DNA from: Phoenix dactylifera
Lineage: Eukaryota > Streptophyta > Magnoliopsida > Arecales > Arecaceae
Reading direction: 5' to 3'
Assembly (NCBI RefSeq): GCF_009389715.1
Contig: NC_052401.1
Location: 434,001 to 498,000, forward strand
DNA length: 64,000 nucleotides
Shown here piece after piece: positions 49,201 through 63,449 of the stretch. The translations under genes and the position numbers were made by a program. Below the pieces are notes generated by a model, which worked only from the letters and a program-made list of their open reading frames with translations, did not search any database and was not told the origin of the DNA. The stretch's first letter is position 1, and each line of letters opens with the position of its first letter.

Positions 49201-51509
49201 GACAAATAATAGCTATATTAATAACAACTAATAATTAGTACCTAGTACTTTATGTCTAATAGCAATAGTTATAATACATTTTGGCATATTAAAAGTTATT
49301 AATATCTGCATCAGGCACAACTGAAACCAAATCAGACAGGAGAAAGACCCTAACCATCAGACCGAACCAGCTTCATCTACATGTCTCACAGAAGAGTAGG
49401 CTGCATATGTGGCCCATAAAGCTAGATGAACTGCATAAGAAGCTGCAGAATGCTAAGACAGCTGTATATACCGCCATTTAGTATTAAGTGGACCAACTCT
49501 TTGGGGCATGTATGTAGTACTATAGGCAATGTGGTGAAATCAAGGGACAGCATCCGAATATGCAGGCACATATGCAGCTGCATTCACTATATTTTAAAAC
49601 AATCGATACCTATTGAACAAGTGAAGGCCTACTGAAACTCTGATTGGTCCACTCTTAACTGTTATTGCAAACCACAATTAAAAGATCAACAAATTACTAG
49701 ATGACAATTCAAAAAATCATGATGGTCATCTCATTGATGAGTGATTCATATTAGATCTTAAATTGTGTTTCAAATCAATCTTGTTTGCAGTCTTGACTCC
49801 TTACTAGCCAGTATTCTACATTGATCCCATCAAACTAAGTTTGCTGAAGGCAGTTTCCTTGACAAGCAGAGCAATAGTAACTACCGAACAAATGAGCTTT
49901 TGGCGATGTATACTAACAACAAGTGGTGTTGCATATGATCAAAACACCAATCCTTTCCATATACCTCAGAAAGCTGTGCTCTCAGCAGTTGTTTGGCAAT
50001 GGACAAAATGGCTTTTCACATGGACCCTCCTATGGGTCTCAATTATCCATCAAGCAGACATTCCACATTGGTCCTATCAAATTAGTTACGCTAACTTAAC
50101 GGAAGTGTTCTGACAACTACAAGAACATCAATAATCTAAGAAAACAAGAATTCACCAGCAGATGCTAGCAAACTGATAATATTATCTAGTAGTTACATGA
50201 CTAGACTAAAAGCACGAACCAGTTATATGAATGCAGGCCAAAAAATCAACAAGCCCTATTGAATCACATAATCATAAAAACCTTAAAAGGTGAGCATATT
50301 GCTTCATATAGGCCCTACCAAAATTATTTCTTACCACTGCAGTTTCAAGGCATATATAGACCATAAATCACATTTAGTATCCAGAAAAATCATACCATTT
50401 GCTTTTTGGCCAATCTGCAGATCATCTTCAGAATCAGATTCGTCATCTGCAAAATGTCATGGGGAACGAAGTTCATTAGGTCTTGTAAGTAGGGCATCAC
50501 ATTTTTCGCAAAGTTGAAGTAGGGGGGAAAAAGATTACCCGAAAAGTCATCATCAGAAGTGATCGAAGCGAGCAAAAAAATACAGTCAAGGATATCAAAA
50601 TAATCTTAACATTTAAATTGATTGGACATAGTGCTTCCAAACCAAAGGTATTGCAAGTAAAAGGGAAAATTAGAAGGATATCCAAAAGCATCTTGCATGA
50701 TCGCCTTGTACCCACAGAAATACACACTGGCATTCTTTGAGCTGTGAGACAATTCAAATTCCTTCTCGAATACCAAGTCAAATGAAATTTGGGCACATTT
50801 CTCTGCGGAGAGAGTTCCAAGGACTAGCTTCTGATCATTGAATTTCACAAAGATCGGCACATTTTCGTCTCCTTTGCCCTTCTTAGTCTCCCCAAGTGAT
50901 GCCTAGACAGAATGAGGAAAAGCTCCAGTTAGAGGATGAGGTTTCTTGAATACCGGGTCATAACAAAGAAAGACATCACAACAGCAGCAGCCACCTGTGA
51001 CAGATGCAAACATTTGATGTCTCCGGGATCGCACTTAACAGTTTGCCCAGGTTTGACCTCCACACCTGAAACTCGTAGCAGATAAGTTAGTGAAAAATTT
51101 CCAAGGAAAACTCAAGAGGAGGTGGAGGGTATGACCTCATTAAATATACAGCGTAGAAAGAATTAGGAATAACGGTTCCAAATTCATGAGCACAAGATTC
51201 ACATCAACCGTAATGCTTAAGATAAGGGTGGAAAGAAGAAGAACTGCTTTGAAGTGATTTCCGCGAAATGATCAAAACCCTTGCAGCAATTGCAGAGTCA
51301 TGACTTCATTTCCGGCAAGACGTAGGTATGAACAAAATATTGAACTGGAAAAGCAAAATAAATCTTCCGCATGATTAAAACGTGGTGTCGAGAATCCGGA
51401 CACCGAGCCGAACCGATAATAGCAAAATACCGTTAACCGAGAAGTCTTGGAGATAAAGCGGCGGAGAGGCCATAAACAGCGGAGGAGAGCACTTACCCCA
51501 GAACTCCAT
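46300..51509 (-). CDS. HDT: HD2-type histone deacetylase (HDT), with C2H2 zinc finger
   Basis: Ten exons (minus strand): 51509-51497, 51065-50995, 50902-50682, 50558-50539, 50446-50396, 47837-47623, 47336-47259, 47174-47093, 46613-46478 and 46363-46300. They give 316 aa in one open frame. HD2 proteins are plant-specific nucleolar chromatin proteins with a nucleoplasmin-like fold, linked to histone deacetylation and rRNA gene silencing. The N-terminus MEFWGVEVKPG is diagnostic; the nucleoplasmin-like domain continues to about residue 101 (KLVLGTLSAEKC, FDLVFEKEFELSH, YFCGYKA). A long Asp/Glu tract (about 165-200), a Lys-rich region and a complete C2H2 finger follow, with C291, C294, H307, H312 (C-X2-C-X12-H-X4-H). 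All introns are GT-AG except intron 3, a probable AT-AC intron. Exon 4 is only 20 nt. Exon 10 is short and easily missed; without it the finger would look truncated. Orthology to HDT1, 2 or 3 is not decided. Confidence 0.93.
47838..50395 (-). other. Long intron 5 of the HD2 gene
   Basis: A 2.56-kb AT-rich intron. It has TAATAATAATAAAATAAAAT-like low-complexity sequence near 49140-49165 and a short imperfect repeat (CATTGATCCCATCAAACTA near 49820, CATTGGTCCTATCAAATTA near 50068). No gene was recognised inside it. Confidence 0.75.
50559..50681 (-). other. Probable U12-type AT-AC intron (HD2 intron 3)
   Basis: On the minus strand the 123-nt intron begins ATATCCTTCT (consensus ATATCCTT) and ends CGATCAC. 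A branch-like motif ATCCTTGACT lies 27 nt before the end (consensus TTCCTTRAC). Exon 3 ends GCTTTTGG and exon 4 begins TTCTGATGATGAC, joining as ...DAFGSDDDFS in frame. No AG occurs between the branch-like motif and exon 4, so an ordinary GT-AG splice is not available here. The branch-to-acceptor distance is somewhat long for this class. Confidence 0.75.
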
Positions 51510-52772
51510 CGATCGATCGACCGAGGCGGACGGCGAGAGGCGGCTTGGTTGAGAGATAGAGAGCGCGAGCGAGAGAGCTGCGGGGGAAGGGGCCGACGGG
51601 GACACGGCATTTATTGGAACAGGAGCTAGGGTTTGGAGCGCCCCCGGAGAACCTCGGCTAGAGGATCTCCGCCGTCCGTTGCGCTATACGAATCATCCGC
51701 AGCCGCCGCACCGTCCATCCCGTGTTCCCTGCGGGGATCTCGAACCTTCTCTTGCGGAGTCTTTTAGTATAGGCCTGAAAACTTCGGATATTGAATCCAA
51801 TATTAATCACAACTATATTTATTCTAAAGAGACATAAATGAGATATTAATTAATTAGATAGGAAAATGTTTGGATGTAAATTACATTTGAACCGAATTCA
51901 GCAATACACATTAGTATAAATTTTATAATCAGGATTGTGATGGTCCGATATGCACGGACTCAATCAAGGATTCAGATTACAAGTCCAAATAAATTTATGT
52001 CAAAATACTAACATAAAAATTATTTTAAATAAAATATATGATACAAATATACTAATATTGTTTATAATCGCGAATTATTATTGCTCTTTAATCATAATCA
52101 TGAATTATTTATTTTTTAGATAGTTTATAAAAATGATATGTAATTGCAGAAATACATAGAAGTTTTTATGTTTGAATTTTTTAATACTAAAATTTTTAAA
52201 ATAATATATTTTTTATAAAATAATTGATTAATAAAATATGAAATATCATGGTGTATATCAGATATTTTTTTAATGAGTGATGGAAATTTAAATAAGTAAA
52301 ATAAATTATTATTACAAAATAAAATTGGATGTTATTCTTTAATAGCTGCATGCTTGTTATGCAAGTAGAAGGTCTGGTTCTAATCATATAAGATTTGGAT
52401 TCAAAAAAGAAAAAGAAAGAAAAAAAATCCAGATTCAATAAAATCTATGAGAAGATATCAGTGTCCGAATCTACTCGGTACCGAAATTCTTATTCCAATC
52501 CAATTAGTAAAGCTTATTGAGAGGTATCGGTGTCCACATTGAATTGATATCAAATTGTTTATCCAAATCCAATCCGAACGTGAACGGGTCCATGTGCCCA
52601 TATATCTTTTTGCTTTAGAAATTAGAAGGCGGGGATGTAAGGAAGATCGGATGCGGAATCGATCAGCGGCACGAATCTGAAGGCTATGTGCTCATGGAAT
52701 AATGCGACTTCAAAATAGTATGCCCTGCTGCACAAAATTTCTTCTAACATCACACCACATGGTAGACCGGCG

Positions 52773-52774
<2 letters not shown>

Positions 52775-52813
<39 letters not shown>
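52775..52813 (+). repeat. (GA)n microsatellite
   Basis: About 19 perfect GA dinucleotides. The overlapping minus-strand ORF reading SLSLSL is its product and is not a gene. Confidence 0.95.
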
Positions 52814-52818
<5 letters not shown>

Positions 52819-52924
52819 AGGAGGAAGGAGAAATTATAGATATACCAGCATCAACTATAAATCGACCAATTATCACTGGCCACCTCGGCCATTTCTATAT
52901 TTTTCGAATATTGATGCAGTATTT

Positions 52925-53275
52925 ATTTATCTATAATTAATTATTTTTTTATTACTTAAGATGTACCATTTTGGAATTTTTACTGGACTGCAAAGCTCAC
53001 ACCTCTCTTCTTCATTCTTTTTTCGGAGTTACAAGTTGCATAGTACTTGACTATGCTTGATATCAGAGGGGATGATTGGATAGAGTATAATTGATGCTAG
53101 TTGGATGATTAAATTTTATAATTAGACTAACTTTGTTATTTGGTATGAATTGAGATCATTTTTTATTATAGATATTAATATTATGATAAATTTTCAGACC
53201 TAGTATATTCTCTAAGACTCTGTCTTAAGAAGTGTGAAGCCGTGTCGCATGCCCGAACCGGATATTGGGTTAAGA
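52925..53275 (+). repeat. LTR-like fragment related to the 58-60 kb solo LTR
   Basis: Many blocks match the end of the solo LTR (60250-60605) in the same order: ATTACTTA...GT(A)C/GCA..TTTTGGAATTTTTA, GAGTTACAAGTTGCATAGTA, GTTGGATGATTAAATTTT, TTTGTTATTTGGTAT, AGTGTG(A/C)A, CCGTGTCGCAT and CGAACCGG. The match stops before the terminal GGGGTGTGA of the solo LTR, so this copy is truncated. Confidence 0.65.
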
Positions 53276-53870
53276 TAATAATCAACATGATTAGTCACAT
53301 GTCTCATTAAAAAGAATTATTCCATTAGCTATCTACATCATAGTGCTTAAACAATATAGATTCTTAAGGTTGTTAGGATAAATTCACACAAAGCAACAAT
53401 ATTAGAAGCAGCAAGAAGAACGATCATGATTTCATATCAAAAGTTACTTCATTAATAATGATCTTTATTAGTTGCTACAGTAGCATATGCGGTTTATAAT
53501 GGTGCCGTAGTCACTCTGGTTTATATTGTCTCCACGACATATTATGCTTAAAATTAAACTATCGATGGAATAAAGTAATATATGAATTTTGAAAATAGAA
53601 CAGTGCAAAACGAGGATCACTATGATTATGCTACTGATGTGAATTTTTCATGTTTATTGTTTTGATGGAAATTGGTGCATTAGTGCTGGTTTGATCATAC
53701 CAGAATTTTATATGCATATTATTGTAACTATAGGCAGTCAATGAGAAAGATGAACTCACGAACCTTCCATGCTAAATCTTCCCCCAGAAAGAATAATTAA
53801 TTTAATTAAAAGATAGATATAGGTGGGTGGAAATCAAATAAGACATAGAAGAGGTGTTTGACAGAATGAA

Positions 53871-54944
53871 TATTCCTGCTAAATTCTGAACTGAGGTTGG
53901 AGCACTGTTCGGCTTGCTCTGAGGTCAGTGAGAATTGAACTAAATGAGATCAAATGAGACTGAGGTGAGGAGAAACCAGTTACCTTCGAGGCTCACCTGC
54001 AAAAAGTCTACTTGCTGAAAAGTTTCTAACGAATAATCTCCGATGCCTAAGTGAGAATAATAGAGCAATAGTGTGGAAGAAAAAAAATTTGTAGAGAGAA
54101 GTTATCCACATGAGCTTATCTAAGGATTTCCGAACCATCTCTTTATATAGGATAGTATATTGATCTGTTATCTGATTTGGTGTGACATGTTTTAACTGTA
54201 TGGTAATGATCGGCTGCACGTTAACAACGTGGCAACCGTCTCGCTTGAGCAGCACGCAGCGGCAATCATGCTGATCATGTATTGACAACAGTATTGCCAT
54301 AGCTGTTGATCTTTATAGCGGAGTAGAGTGATATTTTAGTTTTTTGTCTAAGTTGTTTATCTTGGTTTAATAAGTACTTATTTTTTCAAATAAGTTAAGT
54401 CAATGCCGGAAATTCCCTGTTTATCTCATCCAGAGTTTGCATGACGGAGTCTTATCCAGTAATCCGCTAGGGACCATATGAGAAAATTAATTTAGCATCC
54501 CGTAGGGACCACCTTATCGGCATTCGAGCTCAATAATTACCAGTGTGAACGACAAACGTAGCATCAGCCGGTAGGGTCGGACGTGGGCTGTCGATCATTA
54601 CAAATTAAACGAACGGATCCATAGATTTTTTGCCCTTTTTCTGATATCTATACGTATTCTTAGGCTTATTCTATCTCATACAACCGGCGAACAGATGACT
54701 TTGCTTCTTCTCCTCTCGGGAGTGACATGCGTCTTTCAAGTGAAGGAATCTATTAGAATATTCCCCAGCCAGTCTTTTCTTTTTTTTTCTTTTTTTTTTC
54801 TTGCTAAAAAAATAAAAAAAAGGGTGAGGAGAACCTCACCCGCATAGCAACTCCTACTGAGCCCCCTTTCTGTTGAGAAATGTTCGATAGGGGCAGACAA
54901 ATTTTATTCATATCCTTTCCGTCCGCGAGGGAGCCCCACCAACA
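53871..54944 (-). mobile_element. Degenerate LTR, minus strand
   Basis: On the minus strand it runs from TGTTGGTG (plus CACCAACA at 54937-54944) through a TATA-like CCTATATAAAGAG (about 54150), then CACTTAGGCATCGGAG (about 54050) and GACTTTTTGCAGGTG (about 54005), to CAGGAATA at 53871. The ACTTAGGCATCGGA block is shared with the dimer LTRs (28588 and copies), and the CAGGAATA end with the older LTR at 27544. It is thus a relative of that family. No target duplication is seen and no internal domain adjoins it. Confidence 0.5.
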
Positions 54945-55498
54945 TGGCAGCTCCTTCTACGTGTGAGTACGTCACACCAGTACCACTTAAATACTGGCAG
55001 ATCAGATGGCGATTTTATCGGATAAATCAGATGGGAGGCATCCGGTCTCCGCATTTAATGGACGTCCGTGCGTTTCGAATATAGGCCACTCCTATGGAAT
55101 TTTAGTTTCGTTCCAACCGTGCTACCACCTCAGTGGTCCCAACCCAGCCATTTGATACGAGCAAAAGAAAAGAGGAACGCACACGGTGCTGAGGCAGCCC
55201 CCCAAGTAGAGCACAGCACAGGGAGTGTGGAGCTGCTGCATTCAACTGCATGCAGGAAATATAAATCAGCTTTATGGATTCATACAAACTTGGTGAATAT
55301 CCTAGCACAGAACACTGTAATTAATCCCGCCCGGTCTTATGACAACACCAATCCACGACGCATGCCACTGATTCAACCCACCCTAAACAAACAGAGGTTG
55401 CGACCTGCATGTGGTAGCTGGAATCATCGGGCTGACGAGAGATTTCAACAGTAGCGGAATTGGTAATTCGAAAGCAAAAGAGAAACATATTAATCAAG
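54945..55498. other. 3' flank of the DUF7054-like gene
   Basis: This includes the likely 3' UTR of the gene ending at 55499. The 128-codon plus-strand ORF (55068-55454) and its antisense partners have no recognisable domain. Confidence 0.5.
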
Positions 55499-56405
55499 CT
55501 ACAGCAAGAAAGCCATGAACCTAAGCCAAGGGATGGATATCTTGGACTCCTGAGCTTGTTCGGCACAAGAAGAAGGGGCGGCCGAGGAGGAGGCAGTCGC
55601 TGGGTCTGAATTACCCGGGACGGACTTGAGACAGAGGAAAAAGTTCCTGGAGCCCAACCCACTCAGCTTCTCCTTGGGATCCAAAGCTGCATCAATCGAT
55701 CAGCACCATAAAAACAGAGGATATAATATTCTCAAACGAGCATAACGATCTAACTAGCAGATGCACACGAAGGAAAGCCTCGGATGAATCCAAGAATCTC
55801 CTATATACCATGTAAAACCAAGTTATCCATTTGTATCGGATTGCTCGTTTGCATGGAATTTCGTTCTTACATTCGAGGCTGAACTGGGAGTAATGGAGGC
55901 CGAAGGCGGAAGGGTCCGTGGTGGACAGCGGGGGCCGCCTCCCTTCCTTGGCGTACTGCCTCGCCGCCGCCGCCACGAGGTCTCCGATGGACCACTCCGT
56001 CGACACCATCACCTGCACCGGCCCCAAGCTCCTCTGAACCGTCACGTTCACCAGCACCTTCTCTGGCATCCTCCTCTCGGCCGCTTCGAAGATTCTGTCG
56101 CCGCCCTTGCCCTGCATCTTCGCCTCCGGCGATGCCCCTCCTGATGCCGTCGTCCCGTTTCTCCCCCCGGCACGCAGGTCTGGCTGGGTCTTGGGCCGCC
56201 GCATCTGGCGGTGCTCCACGGGGGACGCCGCCGCCGCCGCAGTCCGACCATGGAACGACGCCGACCTCTGGGGCGGAGGAGGCGGCCTCCTCGCTCCCCC
56301 TCCTCGTCCTTCTCCAGCCCGCTCGCCCTGCCTCCGGCGGAGGCTGCTCGAGTGGGTGTAGTACGTGGTGGTGGTGGTGGTGGTCGGCGGTGGAAGTGGA
56401 GCCAT
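55499..56405 (-). CDS. Uncharacterised At4g22758-like protein (DUF7054-type domain)
   Basis: Two exons: 56405-55871 and 55686-55499, with GT-AG borders and in frame (FSLE + SLDPKEKL), giving 240 aa. The N-terminal ~110 residues are low complexity (Pro-, Thr- and Arg-rich) and likely disordered. The conserved domain follows: KVLVNVTVQRSLGPVQVMV, IGDLVAAAARQYAKEGRRPP, then a LDPKEKLSGLGSRNFFLCLK block, which matches the ubiquitin-like-looking fold of plant proteins such as At4g22758. A Ser/Ala/Pro linker and a hydrophobic end (WLRFMAFLL) close the protein. Biochemical role unknown. Reading through the intron from exon 1 gives a false 237-codon ORF. Confidence 0.8.
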
Positions 56406-58362
56406 AGATGGGTGGTGCTGTTCTCTGTCTTCCGGCCTAATGCTTTATAAAAGATATAACCACTACCTAATTGTGCATGCCTACCTACCTATGAGGGAAG
56501 AAGGCGGAAGCCTCAACTGGCAGTAGCGGAAGGATCGGAGCCGGGAAGAGGAGCGCCGGGGCTCAGGCTACCCTCCTCTGTCACCGCGAATAACCAACCA
56601 ACCTGCCAACCCAACCCAACCCAACCAGCCAAGCAGGACGGGGGATAAATGGGCTTATATGCATATATTATTATTCCTAGGAAGTTAATGGACTAATCGG
56701 GAGGGTAGGAGAAGAGGAGCATAGACAGGGACGAGCGAGCGAGCGAGCGCGGCAAGGGCAGCGATGGGGCGAGGAAGGAAGGGAAGCTCTCTCTGGCCCC
56801 TTCTTACTTGTTCACGCTGGAAGAAAGGTAGATGGGGAGGGAAAACCAGAAGAGAAGGCGGGGGCCCACCGACCGCCGTCTTTTCGTCGGTTCTCGCGCT
56901 TTTCTGGGCCGGACCGGCTACCGCAGGTAAACATGTAAAAACTTGCATATTATTAGGAAAACAATTTTTTGATTGGTTATCGGTGGGCTATTTTTGATGC
57001 GGGAGGGCAAGGCCATCGGCCCGCGAACTCTCCTCTTGTCTTTTCGGGGCAACCGGGCCCTCACGTCAGCTTTCGGTCACCACCGCTTGTTGCCCGTCGT
57101 CCGAATTTTGGCGCCGGAGGAGTAGGATGTGCGATTTGGTCACGGAAAAGGAAAGCAACTCGGTTCGCATTAATTTTCTGGGAATCGAGCTGCTTGCTTG
57201 CGTCCACGAATCTGAAAGTCCTTGCTTCCCCGCGAGGGCTGAATTGATGCAAGATACGTTCTAGCCGTCCCATTCATGGGAAGTAAGGGAGAGCATAAAT
57301 TAATTCTAGATCCTGCCGTCGGTCGGTCCCCGGCGTAGAAAATGGAGAAAAGGAAAAAGAAACAGCAGATACATTGGGTGCCGAGATTTTTCTTCCACGC
57401 CATTTGGTCGGCCGGTTTGTTGGGTGAGCCGGCTCTTTTAATAGGCTGGGCGGTCCGGATCAGATGGAAGGCGGTGCCACCGTAGGAACAAATTACATGT
57501 ATACACGCATCAGAATTATTGGAGGATGCACGGAAGGGGAAGGGGAAGGGAAAGGGAAAGCTCGGTGAAGGCGGATGGAACGGCACAGCGAGAAAGCCGT
57601 GGCGGCGTCGTGCTTAGATTCCATCGATGGGGACGGAAGGTCGATGCACCTGCACATATTACATGTGCTCCTATCTTTTCATCCAGAACCGGTACGTGTT
57701 TCTGTTGGTAGTTGCTTCGAAAGAAGAAGGCGATCGATATAACTTGTTGGTATCCATCGTGTCGGACGGGTGTCCTTGTGGTGCCAATCCCACTCCACCA
57801 TCTCATCTTTTAATGGACTACTACAGCACGGACGGTGGGTGGGTCCACTCCTGGCCGAAAATCCCAGGTGCAGGAACCGGAAAAATTATTGGGTATCCCC
57901 GGTCTGCCGGATAGTGGCCCGCCACGTGGAAGCTCCGATGTGCAAAGCGGCAGCATCTGGAAAGTTTGCAAAAAGCCACTCACTTTGATGCATCTACACG
58001 TTCGATCGATCAAAAGAGGGTAGCATGATGGACCGACGTGCGTGCATGATCTCTTGTATGTGTGTGTGTGTGTCGTCAGGGGCTCATCCACTTCAATGGG
58101 GCATTCGGTCGTTTTCTGGCAGACGCATCCATGCAATATCGCCGGCCAATGACATGATATCATGCAGAGAGGATGCCCAGAAAATCCTAAATCTTATTAG
58201 GTATCGTCTTGCGGAAGCTTCCAAGCAACGGGCCCCAGTTCCAATCAATCTCTTGCTGAATCTAGCTTTTTGGGCTTCCGGTCCAACGGCGTGCCCTTTG
58301 AAAGGTTCTCTAGTGGACTTGGGGCGGGCATCACGCGGGGTTTGGTCGCTGGCTGAATAATG
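56406..58362. other. Upstream flank of the DUF7054-like gene and intergenic DNA
   Basis: A CCAACCCAACC-type repeat at about 56600-56630 and GC-rich sequence lie upstream of the start codon. Farther on, overlapping two-strand ORFs of up to 138 codons have no recognisable domain. No gene is supported. Confidence 0.5.
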
Positions 58363-60617
<2,255 letters not shown>

Positions 60618-62034
60618 AGAGAAGTTATTGGTTTAATCAGCCAAATTGACAAAGTAATTCGATTGAAGGATAAGAAATATACTTAACCTCCGTAATAGGA
60701 GAGGATGTTAAGTTAACCAAATCAGCAGCCCCTCCACCCCTCTATTTTATCATTTATTTTCGCCTCTCGGAGCTATTTTTTACCATCAGTTCTTGCATGC
60801 TATCCCCTCATTCGTTCCAACTAAACAGCAAGCAACTTTATTCATTAGGAAGGACTGTGAAATGCCATCGACATCACGATACAAAAGTCTCTAACGTAAT
60901 CTCTTCTCCGAAGCCTATATATGTTTTCAACCTTATAATAGAGGTGCTTGAGTTGTCCAATGGCTGATGCGTGCCCCAGTTCAAGGGATCAAAGGACAGG
61001 TGACAAGAGCAAGAAGAAGAAGGAGCAGCAGCTCCCAACGTACAAGAAATTCTGTTACCAAGTTGCATGCCTCTGGAGAAACTGAGAACACATAATAAAA
61101 TATAGATTCATTTTTGTACATCGATCCTGCAATTTCATCCGGCAGTTCCGTATGCATGAATTTAGTAAATATTGATCGAGCACGGCAAGTGTGCGTTTGC
61201 GTGTGCTTGTTTTTAAAGAAAGAGATGCCTTTACGGCATATTTTTTTTTTCTCATCCGATTTCGATCTTTTGGGCAATCCCTGCACGAACAGGAAATGGG
61301 TCCACCACCGGGAGGGCGGCGTCCGCCACGGCATCCAAACGAACACCTTTGCCACCATCCGGCCGGTGAGCTCCTGACGAACTCATTGGAACACCAGGCG
61401 ACTCAAGGATGCCTTCGACTTTCTCATTGGAGGTATGTGAGGCATATCATCATACAATACTGCGGGCATGCTGCCTGCCCGACCGTACTCCTCCAACTAA
61501 TGGCTGGACGCTGCCATGACGCCTCGCGCGCGTATGCAGAAGCAGAGATGAGTTGACGGTGCGGCATTCGATATGGAAAAAGTTGAAGGACAAAAGAAGA
61601 AGAAGATGAAGACTATGCAGGTAGTCTTTCCACCAGGCAATGCTCGGAGGCATGACTACTGGAGGTTGCGGAGGACTTTGACTGCAAAGAAGAGGCAATT
61701 AACTAGCGATACTTCCTTTTTGAGGGGAACCCATGAAAGTAAGACATCAGCATCGATTAGAAAAGAGAGGAGAGAGAAAGAGAAGTAAGGCCTATATATC
61801 GTTTTCCCTAAAAGATATTTTAATCCGTGGATATTTTTGCCATGGAAATAGTGCAGGTTCTGATGCAATATACCTTGGATAATCGGATTCTGATGGATTT
61901 TGATTTCGATATGCTTGCAACTGCAAGACTTTTGATTTTAGATCTCAACTCATAAAATGATTGCTCTTATTAAATTATCATGTCTACGCATACTTGCCAA
62001 GCCAATCTGAGCTTGGCTAAAGAAAAAATTTAAT

Positions 62035-62138
<104 letters not shown>

Positions 62139-62830
62139 TTAACTGAATCAGGTTGTTCCAAATTTCTGAATATCATAATTTGGTCATATTAAGATATATT
62201 TTTTAAAAAATAAATATATATTTTTGAGTTCTAAGATGTTGCGCTTTTTTTATTTCATGTAAAATTTATTTTTTATAATTATTTTTACTGGATATATTTA
62301 TTTTTAAAAATTCTTGTTCTTTTTTAACTAGAAAAAGAATCTAATCTAAATTATATAAAAACAGATTTTTCTAATATAAATAGAAGCTATATAACTTAAT
62401 TTGTTATTTATCATAAAAAAACTTAAATTATATTTTTATAATTTTTTAAATTTTTAATTTTTTAAAAAAATTAAATTGGCTATGTTAATATTTTTTTCCT
62501 AGATTGGACGACGAAATGACTCTTTGTCGGGATTCGGAAGGACCATTAGATTTTCGTGGGGAGCATGCTGGAACAGTTGAACAATGGTGCAACCATGTGA
62601 ACGCAGAAGAGAAGAGAAAAATAAAAAACTATTGCTTTAAGTAACGTTTAGTCAAATGACCGGATGGACATCCGTACATCTATAGAAAGATTCTTAACCT
62701 TACATCTGTTGACTCGATCGCCATCCGTACATGAAACGGAATGGTCCAAACCAAGCTGGGGCCTAGCTGGCCCAAGCAACCCATTCTCCAGAAGCTAGGG
62801 CAGCGTGTCGAACCAGGCTTTTTCAGCCTC

Positions 62831-63449
62831 AGAAGTCGCGCAAATCCCGAGAGGGCGATCGAGGCTCGCGACAACTCTTTATCGGAATCTCGGGCTTCAA
62901 ATAACGGTCGTAACCGTAATGGTAAAGAAGGTTTAGGAAATTAGAGCCTGCTGCAAAAATTGATGGTTCTCACGTGCCACCGCAACTCCCGTCCGTACTT
63001 CAAATTCGAATGAGCACATTATGAGCAAAACCATTACGAGAGACAACCTTTTTTTCGTCATAAAATAGAAATTTTTTCTAAAAAAATTCCCACACGGGCT
63101 CACCAATATTGTCGTAATAAATTAATATTTAACCATAATCAGAAGTCGTGCAAATCCTGAGAGGGCGATCGAGGCTCGCGACAACTCTTTATTGGAATCT
63201 CGGGCTTCAAATAACAGCCGTAACCGTAACGAAAAAGAAGGTTTAGGAAATTAGAGCCTGCTGCCAAAATTGATGGTTCTCACGTGCCACCGCAACTCCC
63301 GTCCGTACTTCAAATTCGAATGAGCACATTATGAGCAAAACCATTACAAGAGACAACCTTTTCTCGTCATAAAATAGAAATATTTTCTAAAAAAATTCCC
63401 ACACGGGCTCACCAATATTGTTGTAATAAATTAATATTTAACCATAATC
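62831..63449 (+). repeat. 310-bp tandem duplication
   Basis: The unit starting AGAAGTCG(C/T)GCAAATCC at 62831 recurs at 63141. The copies are 310 and 309 bp and both end AACCATAATC. They share GAGAGGGCGATCGAGGCTCG, GTTTAGGAAATTAGAGCCTG and CCCACACGGGCTCACCAATA. They differ at roughly a dozen sites, so the duplication is fairly recent but not new. Confidence 0.93.

Larger units (their letters stand above)
51510..53870. other. HD2 upstream region and AT-rich intergenic DNA
   Basis: 51510-51750 is the likely 5' leader and promoter of the HD2 gene: GC-rich, with GAGAGCGCGAGCGAGAGAG. Beyond about 51780 the DNA is very AT-rich with no gene. It contains a (GA)n microsatellite and an LTR-like fragment near 52925-53275. 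Confidence 0.55.

Noticed and set aside
55692..56405. 237-codon ORF of the DUF7054-like gene
   Set aside because: It reads through the intron after 55871; splicing to 55686 restores the conserved domain.
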